Origin: an uncultured Opitutales bacterium
GTDB taxonomy: Bacteria; Verrucomicrobiota; Verrucomicrobiia; Opitutales; Intestinicryptomonadaceae
NCBI GenBank assembly: GCA_944389575.1
Contig: CALXMX010000097.1
Coordinates: 1-40,255, forward strand
Length of the DNA: 40,255 nucleotides
Reading direction: 5' to 3'
In this document: positions 34,386 to 40,255 of the stretch, piece by piece
How the letters are laid out: every line of letters starts with the position of its first letter
Numbering within the stretch: the first letter of the stretch is position 1
Translations under genes and position numbers: made by a program
Notes under the pieces: generated by a model
Databases searched by the model: none
Told to the model about the DNA's origin: nothing
The model's input: the letters and a program-made list of their open reading frames with translations, nothing else

Positions 34386-35779
34386 TTCTTCCGTTCCAAA
34401 GCCGACAAAACTCCGTCGGCAAGCCTGTCCGCCGCGGCAACCGCGTTGTCTATGCACGAACTTACGCCGACGCCCCCGCGAAACGCGCCGATTACGGCAA
34501 TGTTGCCCAGCGATTTTTCCGCCTCGTCAATGGCGTCGAGAAATTCCTGGTAGCCGACGTTGTACTGCGCTATCGCGTGCCGCCAGACAAACAGCTTTCT
34601 GAACACCGGCTCACCGCGAACGCCCAAGAGCTTTCGCAGGTCGCCCATGACGACCTTCTCCATTTCGTCCTGCGGCAGAAAGGCCAATTCCGGATTCCTC
34701 ATTCCGCCGACGTAGTTCGTCAGCGTCACAAAACCCTCCGGAGCGCGCCCGGGAAACAGGCTCGACACAAACAGGGAGCCCAATATTGAAAAGCCCTCCT
34801 TCTGCGGCAGCAGCAATCCGAACCCGTCCAGCTTGTGCGCGACGTCCCTTCTTGCAAACCCCAGTGTGAAGGTCGCCACTGGAGCGTACTCTATCCTGGA
34901 CAGCGGCTTCAAAGCCGCGTCGAGCGACCCGCACAGCGGCAGGCCGACTATCTCCGGAGCCGGCACCGCCAGAATCAGCAAATCCGCCTGCTCGCAGCAG
35001 TCCTCTATCTTCGTGCCCCAGCTTACCGCCCAGCCGCCCTCGTTATCGCTGTCTATCGACAGTATCTTCGCGCCCTTTTTGAGGTCGTCGCCGAGAATTT
35101 CGGCGAGCCTGTTGGTGAGCGTCGCCATGCCGCCCTTGAACGAAATCATAATGGGCTTGAAGTAATTGCCCGCCGCCATTTTGTCCGCCCTCGACTTCGC
35201 CGCGCCGCGGAATATGGAGCCGTACTTCTGGACGAAATTCCAAAACGGCGGAAACGCGTGGCGCGTCGAAAGGCGCTCCGGATTCCCGCCGTAGACGCCG
35301 CCCATAAATGGGTTCATCGCGTAGTCCAACGCGTCGCGCCCCAGGCGGCGCACGGTAAATTCGGCAATCGACGGGTCGCTGTCGGGATCTTCCGGTTTGA
35401 CAAACGGCTCGAAAAACAGCCTGATTTTCCCGAAAAACGTAAACAGGCGCGTGAACAACAGCTGCAACGGCCCCATCGGAACGGCCCGAGGCTTGCCGTA
35501 GCGCGCAAAATAGCGCTTCTTCGCCGCCGGAAGCGGGCTTTCAACCTTGTCGGCAAGGCCTATTTTATCGAGGAAATCCATAGTTTGGCGCGACTGCACC
35601 ATAACGGTATTCGAGCCGCTTTCCGCCCTGAATCCCCCCTCCGAATACGTGCCTATCACGCCGCCGGGACGCTCCGCCCTCTCGAGCACGGTCACGTCAA
35701 AGCCGCGCATTTTAAGCTCAACCGCCGCGCAGAGCCCGCTGACTCCCGCGCCTATTACAATAGCCTTTCTATTCTCCAT
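34382..35779 (-). CDS. hemY: Protoporphyrinogen/coproporphyrinogen oxidase, HemY type
   Basis: 465-aa flavoprotein oxidising the porphyrinogen to the porphyrin, the step before or after iron insertion depending on the pathway. The FAD-binding GAGVSG (10-15) is in a Rossmann beta-alpha-beta unit ending TVLERAERPGG. RLGRDALDYAMNPFMGGVYGG and the C-terminal AVIGAFRGGVGVSSCIDNA fit the HemG/HemY oxygen-dependent class. The ATG at 35779 starts the conserved fold; the open frame further up belongs to the channel gene. Its start overlaps the 3' end of the mscS-like gene by 11 bp, and its stop overlaps hemH by 4 bp. Whether it works on proto- or coproporphyrinogen cannot be decided by eye. Confidence 0.93.
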   Translation of the reverse strand: MENRKAIVIGAGVSGLCAAVELKMRGFDVTVLERAERPGGVIGTYSEGGFRAESGSNTVMVQSRQTMDFLDKIGLADKVESPLPAAKKRYFARYGKPRAVPMGPLQLLFTRLFTFFGKIRLFFEPFVKPEDPDSDPSIAEFTVRRLGRDALDYAMNPFMGGVYGGNPERLSTRHAFPPFWNFVQKYGSIFRGAAKSRADKMAAGNYFKPIMISFKGGMATLTNRLAEILGDDLKKGAKILSIDSDNEGGWAVSWGTKIEDCCEQADLLILAVPAPEIVGLPLCGSLDAALKPLSRIEYAPVATFTLGFARRDVAHKLDGFGLLLPQKEGFSILGSLFVSSLFPGRAPEGFVTLTNYVGGMRNPELAFLPQDEMEKVVMGDLRKLLGVRGEPVFRKLFVWRHAIAQYNVGYQEFLDAIDEAEKSLGNIAVIGAFRGGVGVSSCIDNAVAAADRLADGVLSALERKN

Positions 35780-37193
35780 CTTGTTCTCCGACTCCAAAAT
35801 TTTCCCCGCCGTCGCGCGCCGCCGGCCCCGGCGACTGCTCCATATGCAGCGAGCGCACCGGCACGACAAAGCTCAACCCCAAGCCGTAAACGGCGCGCAT
35901 GATGTCCAGATTCGCCTGCTGGCGGACTTCCGCAAAGCCCTCCCCGTCAACCCGCAGGCAATAGTAGGTGACGGCCACGTCGAGCGACGAATCCCCAAAA
36001 CCCGAAAAATTCACGCGCACCGAATCGGAATCTATCTGCCCGTTCGCCCGCAGCGCCGCGGCGACGTCGCGCACCAGGCTCTCCATCTGCTCCGGCGTCG
36101 CCGAATACGACACCCCGAAAGAGAATTTCTCCCGGCGCATCGGCATTCTCGACATGTTGTTTACCGACCTATTCGCCAGCACGAAATTCGGAATGGTCAC
36201 AAGCGTACGCGCGAATGTGCGGATTCTCGTCGAGCGCATTCCTATGGATTCCACAGTTCCCTCGACGTCCCCGGCCACAATCCAATCGCCGAGCGCAAAC
36301 GGCCTGTCGGCCACAAGCGAAACCGAACCGAAGAAGTTGGCTATGGTATCCTTCGAGGCGAAAGCCAGCGCCGCCCCGCCTATCCCGAGGCTCGCCACCA
36401 CCGCGCTTATGTTCACGCCGAAGAAGTTCAAAACAGCGAGCATTCCAAACAGTATCCAAAGCGCTCTGACAAGCCTGCGCCCGACATCGCACAGATTTCA
36501 GGCGGCCTTGTAATGCGCGCTGGCGCGCTCCAGCAGCCTGTCGAAGAAAAAGTCGGAAACCAGGCCGGCCGCCCAAAACAGCAAAATATAGTACGCGCAC
36601 CCAAAAGCGCGGCCGACAAGCGCCGCAATTTGGCCGGAGAGCGGGAACATCAGGCAGGCCGCATTCAGCCCCGCGCACAAGATTATCGCCCGCATGGGCC
36701 TCTTGAGGCGCTCAAGCAGCGACTTGACGGCGGAGTAGCCTGCCGCCCCGAAGAGCTTGGACACCAATCCGAAAACCGCCGCAATCACGACAAACTGCAC
36801 AATCCACGCGGCCGCCAAAACCAAGAGCGCCCCCGCAATCGACGCCGCCCTAATCCCGAAAAACGACTTCTCCAGCGCGTCCGCAAAAGCGGGCGAAACC
36901 GTCCTTGCCGCCTCCAAAAGAGCCCCGATTCCCCACTCCGCGCGGCCGGACTCCGACGACCCCGTTTCGGCGGCGCCGCGCAAAGCGCGAAGCTCCCCCT
37001 CCCGAGGCGCCGCATCGGGCGCGCGGGCTGAAGCGGAGGACGTGAGGGCTGAAGCGGAAGGCGCGGGCAGCCCGGCCTTTTGCAAAGGCGCCGCCCCCCT
37101 TCCGGATTCCGCCGCAACGGTCTGCGCCGAAACAAAATTGGCCGCCGCAACAAGGCAAACCTGCAATAGGCATATTTCCACAATCCGTTTCAT
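35769..37193 (-). pseudogene. MscS-family mechanosensitive channel interrupted by an in-frame TGA
   Basis: One frame of 475 codons from the ATG at 37193 to the stop at 35769 holds a single internal stop, TGA at 36498-36500. Before it are a signal peptide, an Ala/Ser/Pro-rich stretch and transmembrane helices ending in ERASAHYKAA. After it come NLCDVGRRLVRALWILF, a pore helix with GIGGAALAFASKDTIANFFGS and the C-terminal MscS vestibule. The frame does not shift across the stop, so a nonsense change, stop read-through, or two separate products are possible. An internal ATG at 36443 begins just after the stop but lacks a Shine-Dalgarno sequence. The intact gene would be an osmotic safety channel. 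It is first in the heme/rnr operon; a start at 37214 is also possible. Confidence 0.82.
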
Positions 37194-37573
37194 AACGCAG
37201 TTTACGACACGCATAATGATTCAAAAAAACAAAAAAACAAACTAAAAAACCGCGGCGGCCCCCTCGAAACAAAGCGAAAGGCGCGCGGCGAACGCGTTGC
37301 GCCGCAACTTGAGAAATCGCCTCTTTCGCGCGCCGTTTTCCGTTCGGCCGCCGCGCCGGGCTCGTCCGCAATGCGCCGGAAAAGGCGCCGGGAATTTACC
37401 GCTAAAATTTAACGCGCGCAGACTTCCCATGCCGCCTGTCGGCACCGCGCGCGCATGTCCTGCGGCGCGCCAGTTTGCCGCAAGCCGAAAGCGGCCGGAC
37501 GGACAAAGCGAACAAAGGATTTTTTTGTCTTGATTGAAATTGGGAAATGTGGTTTCGTAATTCGCAATTATCT
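37194..37573. other. Divergent intergenic region with oligo-A tracts
   Basis: 380 bp between mscS (minus) and the YfgM-like gene (plus). CAAAAAAACAAAAAAAC-type A-tracts (37222-37250) lie just upstream of mscS. For the plus gene, TTGAAA (37534-37539) and TAATTC (37558-37563) with an 18-bp spacer are a weak promoter candidate. No gene is seen. Confidence 0.45.
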
Positions 37574-38287
37574 ATGAGCGACAACAGTTTCAAAAGAGGG
37601 CCGCATGCGGCGAAAAACAAAATCCCGGAAGACATACTCAACGGGAAAATTTCCGCCGTGGACGAACGCAAAACCGTCGTGCTTGACGAAGACCTCGAAA
37701 ATGTCGACTTTGACGACAAGGTTTGGCTGTACTGGAAGAGAAACCGCAATTTCATAATACTCACAGTCACCGCCGCGCTCGCAATAATTGTCGGCGTGCA
37801 GGGCTGGAAGATGTACACGGCAAACCGCGCCTCGTCCATGGCTTCCGGATACGAAATTGCGCATTCGACCAACGATTTGCACAACTTCGCAAAGTCAAAC
37901 GCCGGCACCAAGCTCGGCGCGCTGGCCATGCTCGAATCGGCCGACAAGTTCTATTCGGAGAAAAAATACGCCGAGGCCAAGCAAATGTACGCCCAAAGCG
38001 CAAAGGCGCTCAAATCCACCGTGCTCTTCGGGCGCGCGCTGCTCGGCGAGGCCATGAGCGAATATATGACATCGCCGGACGCCGGAATCGGAAAGCTTGG
38101 CGACGTGTTCGCAAACGCGTCTGTAGACGCCTCGTTCCGCGCGCAGGCCGGACTGAATCTGGCCCAAGCCCAAATTTCCGCAGGCAAACCCGCCGACGCC
38201 CGCAAGGTACTGGAGGAAATATCGAAAAATCCAAGCAACGGAATCTACGCGAGGCTGGCCGCCAACGAACTGCTCAGACTGGATTGA
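37574..38287 (+). CDS. YfgM-like membrane-anchored TPR protein
   Basis: 237 aa. A charged cytoplasmic N-terminus (about 1-55), one transmembrane helix (about 58-80, FIILTVTAALAIIVGVQGW) and a periplasmic tetratricopeptide-like region match the YfgM/TPR_21 layout. Helical repeats are seen around LGALAMLESADKFYSEKKY and AEAKQMYAQSAKALKS. E. coli YfgM works with the periplasmic chaperone PpiD at the Sec translocon. The ATG at 37574 (MSDNSFKRG) is preferred over the in-frame ATG at 37547. The gene converges with the DUF2147 gene; 83 bp separate their stops. No bamB or der neighbours, so only the architecture supports the call. Confidence 0.72.
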   Translation: MSDNSFKRGPHAAKNKIPEDILNGKISAVDERKTVVLDEDLENVDFDDKVWLYWKRNRNFIILTVTAALAIIVGVQGWKMYTANRASSMASGYEIAHSTNDLHNFAKSNAGTKLGALAMLESADKFYSEKKYAEAKQMYAQSAKALKSTVLFGRALLGEAMSEYMTSPDAGIGKLGDVFANASVDASFRAQAGLNLAQAQISAGKPADARKVLEEISKNPSNGIYARLAANELLRLD

Positions 38288-38370
38288 GCGGCGCGACGCA
38301 ATAAGATTGAGCAACGCAATGCAATAAATTTCGCCCAGCCCGCGCGGGCGGAAGCATTCGGCCAATACCC

Positions 38371-39006
38371 CTACTCCTTGAACGGCGTGTTCGGAGTGAG
38401 ATTTTCCGCATTGAACTTGAACGGCAAGTCCTTTTTGTCGAAGGCGTCCCAATATTCGTTCACGCCGAACACCAGCAATTCCCCGCGCACCACAAGGCGT
38501 CCCGAAGATGTGTCAACCCAAACGTGGCAGCGGTAAATTGAACCGTCGTCCGGGTTGACGACATGCCCCGAATACCTGTTCGGCCCGTTTTTCTCCAGGC
38601 CGAAAATGAAATCCAATCCGCACAAAAAAGGGGAACCGCTTATGCCCTTGGCGCGCTCGACGGGCTTTTCGAGGGTGTCGACGATTTTGTCGCCGTCGTA
38701 AATTGCTATCATTTTACAATAGACGCGACCGTCATCTTTGTTGACGTAAAAATACACGACGCTCTCCGGAGCGTTGTTCTTGTCTTTGTCGGGAATCGTC
38801 CAAAAGCCCAATATGTCCAGGGGCGATTTTCTGGCGGCAGAAGCGCCGCCTTCGCTCTTGATTGCGCCGGCGGAATCGTCCGCAGGCTGTCCGGGCAAGG
38901 TTATTTGCGGCGGAGGTATGAATCCGCGCGGAAGCGCCGAAAGAACATGCGCGGCAAACGCCAGTCCCACAATCCCCGCCACATATGCGCAAACTGCCCT
39001 CATCAT
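38371..39006 (-). CDS. DUF2147-family secreted or envelope protein
   Basis: 211 aa. A signal peptide or anchor (about 2-25, AVCAYVAGIVGLAFAAHVL) and a short Pro/Ser linker are followed by the DUF2147 domain: LGFWTIPDKD, VYCKMIAIYDGD, SPFLCGLDFIFGLEKNG, YSGHVVNPDDGSIYRCHV and LVVRGELLVFGVNEYWDAF. The beta-rich domain has no known activity; it is found in periplasmic proteins of many Gram-negative bacteria. The start ATG 39006 or 39003 is chosen because it opens the signal peptide; the frame further up is basic and unrelated. No Shine-Dalgarno sequence is seen. Convergent with the YfgM-like gene. Confidence 0.84.
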   Translation of the reverse strand: MMRAVCAYVAGIVGLAFAAHVLSALPRGFIPPPQITLPGQPADDSAGAIKSEGGASAARKSPLDILGFWTIPDKDKNNAPESVVYFYVNKDDGRVYCKMIAIYDGDKIVDTLEKPVERAKGISGSPFLCGLDFIFGLEKNGPNRYSGHVVNPDDGSIYRCHVWVDTSSGRLVVRGELLVFGVNEYWDAFDKKDLPFKFNAENLTPNTPFKE

Positions 39007-39155
39007 TACAAGGAATAACCCGTATTGAAAATAAAAAAGCCATCTTTCCCCGCTCGGGCAAGACAAAAAATATCGCCGCCGCGCAAGCCGCCTTACCCGA
39101 CAAATAAATATTGACAACCGCGCAAAATAATACGAAAAAATATCCGTTTAAAAAT

Positions 39156-39226
39156 TGACCGATGGTGTAATGGTAGCACAAAGGTTTCTGGCACCTTTTG
39201 TTGGGGTTCGAGTCCCTATCGGTCAA
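39156..39226 (+). tRNA. tRNA-Gln (anticodon CTG)
   Basis: A 71-nt cloverleaf can be drawn. The acceptor stem TGACCGA pairs with TCGGTCA; the D arm is GTG-TAATGGTAG-CAC; the anticodon arm is AAGGT-TTCTGGC-ACCTT with anticodon CTG; the T arm has TTCGAGT. The U1-A72 pair is characteristic of glutamine tRNAs. CCA is not encoded. TTGACA at 39111 lies upstream, but the -10 is weak. Confidence 0.95.
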
Positions 39227-39809
39227 CTTCGACAAATGCGGGGGAAAGCCGGCTTCAGAAAAACTATTTCGTCACAATGCCGGCGGTCAATTTTCTGCCG
39301 GCAGTCAACTTTCGGCAAATTATAAGGGAATGCCGAATATTATAAGTTGCGGCGGTTGCGGCGTTGTCGATTTGAAATATCGCCCAAAGCCGCGTTTTTG
39401 CGCGACTGTTAATTTATGCCGCCATCAATTTGCGCGGCCGTTATTCCGCCACCGACAATATTGGCAATATTATTTATATTATATCCGCACGCGCCGCAAT
39501 GTATCTGCTATATGCCAAACGCCGAAAAATAAATAGGAAATATCCCCCACCACCATCTCCCTCTATTATATTCCTACTTTGATTCCGCTAACGACGCTAA
39601 CGGCGCAAAATAAAACCGATGCGCTTTCAGTGCCTTAATATTTTAAAATTTTTTAAGAACGCACTGGCGCTCTAAGGCGAAAGACGCCCGCCCCCTTATT
39701 CTCCCCATTTTATCCCATTCCGTATTATTCGGGAAAGAGGACGAATCCCTCAAGAAACATATTGACAAATTGCGCTAATAATTTAGAATTATAAGAGGTA
39801 GAAAATATT
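39227..39809. other. AT-rich spacer between tRNA-Gln and the YD-repeat gene
   Basis: 583 bp, mostly AT-richer than the rest of the window. An 18-bp unit (TGCCGGC-GTCAA-TTTC type) is doubled at 39278-39313. An imperfect long hairpin spans 39621-39670 (GCGC, AGTGC, CTTAA arms). A good promoter lies at 39762-39789. Open frames here resemble no protein family. Confidence 0.5.
39762..39789 (+). promoter_or_regulatory. Strong sigma70-like promoter of the YD-repeat gene
   Basis: TTGACA (39762-39767), a 16-bp spacer and TAGAAT (39784-39789) match consensus at 6/6 and 5/6. The ATG follows at 39810, after an AGAGG about 11 nt upstream of it, giving a short leader. Confidence 0.78.
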
Positions 39810-40255
39810 ATGAATAACTTAAAAATATTCATTCTATTGTCTCTATTAAACCACGTTGTAATATGCGCAAACGGCGGAGAAGTGGAGAAATTCATACTCG
39901 ATACGCTCGAGGAACAAAGCGCGCAAAACGTCTTCCACGGCGAAAAAGCAGCTCAGGCAGACCAGGAAACGGTAAAAGAGATTGAGATTCCAGCATATGA
40001 ACTTCCAAAGAAGAACATATTTACGTCAAAAGATAAAGAGCGCGACGCAAGGTATTACAAATACGACAAGGCCGGCAGGCTTGCGAGCGTCGAATATGCC
40101 GCAACGCCAGAAAAGAACGAATATTACACTTACGACAAACAGGGAAATATACTTGAAAAGCGAATAGGAAAAAAGACTTATAAATACGCATACGACACTG
40201 GTAACCAGCTGATAAAAATGGAATCTCCCGATGGGGAAAGGGAATATTTTTACGA
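39810..40255 (+). CDS. Exported YD/RHS-repeat protein (partial, runs off right edge)
   Basis: 148 codons are visible and the frame is open to the window end. A Sec signal (about 1-19, LKIFILLSLLNHVVICA) is followed by a charged region rich in Glu, Gln and Lys (about 22-80). YD-type repeats then begin: YYKYDKAGRLASVEY, YYTYDKQGNILEKR and a third with YAYDTGNQLIKM. Such repeats build the RHS/YD shells of secreted toxins, adhesins or wall proteins; the function depends on the missing C-terminus. Codon use is AT-richer at the 5' end than in the rest of the window. It lies 583 bp after tRNA-Gln behind a strong promoter, which fits a recently acquired cargo gene; that is inference. Confidence 0.78.
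   Translation, partial: MNNLKIFILLSLLNHVVICANGGEVEKFILDTLEEQSAQNVFHGEKAAQADQETVKEIEIPAYELPKKNIFTSKDKERDARYYKYDKAGRLASVEYAATPEKNEYYTYDKQGNILEKRIGKKTYKYAYDTGNQLIKMESPDGEREYFY

Noticed and set aside
36498-36500. Selenocysteine at the mscS TGA
   Set aside because: MscS channels have no redox centre here, the position is a loop between helices, and I see no convincing SECIS-like hairpin directly after it.
38337-38352. Palindrome GCCCGCGCGGGC between the YfgM-like and DUF2147 genes as a terminator
   Set aside because: No T-run on either side; short GC palindromes are frequent by chance here.
39111-39139. TTGACA at 39111 as the full tRNA-Gln promoter
   Set aside because: The -35 is perfect, but no acceptable -10 lies at normal spacing, so I did not list it as a promoter.
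39198-39536. A 112-codon plus-strand open frame starting inside tRNA-Gln
   Set aside because: It overlaps the tRNA, and its content is driven by repeats; no family resemblance.

Overview
The window reads as chromosomal DNA of a Gram-negative, GC-rich bacterium, most likely of the Verrucomicrobiota/PVC kind (an Opitutales-like member is my best guess). The outer membrane is implied by an LptC/LptA-type protein, a Pal-like OmpA lipoprotein and several lipoboxes. The PVC guess rests on Tat-exported Gfo/Idh/MocA oxidoreductases and exported sugar-isomerase TIM barrels, on the scarcity of good Shine-Dalgarno sites, and on GlnRS with its own tRNA-Gln. I could not run any search, so the taxonomy is inference.

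Layout, left to right. 1-5643 (minus strand): a colinear housekeeping run, glycogen phosphorylase > GlnRS > branched-chain aminotransferase > PaaI-type thioesterase, the last cut by the window edge. 6400-9336 (minus): an orphan DevA-type ABC ATPase, a Pal-like lipoprotein with a clear terminator, and a membrane-anchored coiled-coil protein. 9485-12944 (plus): a four-gene cassette of glycosyltransferase, PIG-L deacetylase, ATP-grasp ligase and HAD phosphatase that looks like surface-glycan decoration. 13396-16712 (plus): an operon of three exported sugar enzymes (lipoprotein TIM barrel, Tat Gfo/Idh/MocA oxidoreductase, Tat-lipoprotein TIM barrel) with its own promoter and terminator. 17554-19002 (minus): an exported beta-helix glycoside hydrolase, divergent from manC (19112) and the GDP-L-fucose synthase gene (20670). 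22177-26494 (minus): MBL hydrolase, ElbB, and a very long LptC-LptA-like protein. 27093-28409 (minus): a second Tat-exported Gfo/Idh/MocA enzyme with its own promoter and terminator. 29389-37193 (minus): a tight six-gene operon mscS > hemY > hemH > hemX-like > rnr > rluA-type. In it mscS carries an in-frame TGA, hemH appears to start at a TTG overlapping the hemY stop, and the run ends in an intrinsic terminator. 37574-40255: a YfgM-like protein, a convergent DUF2147 protein, tRNA-Gln(CTG), an AT-rich spacer and the 5' end of an exported YD/RHS-repeat protein.

Three themes join the genes. The first is envelope and glycan building: GDP-mannose and GDP-fucose supply, a glycosyltransferase, a deacetylase, Lpt transport and Pal. 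The second is oxidative handling of sugars outside the cytoplasm: two Gfo/Idh/MocA enzymes, two TIM barrels and a beta-helix hydrolase. The third is late heme synthesis coupled to RNA processing. The strongest oddities are the TGA inside mscS, the LptC-LptA fusion with four Cys-bearing repeats, the exported oxidoreductase/isomerase operon, and the AT-rich tRNA/RHS junction at the right end. Intergenic regions are long and rich in short repeats and dyads. I saw no CRISPR array, transposase, integrase or rRNA gene.
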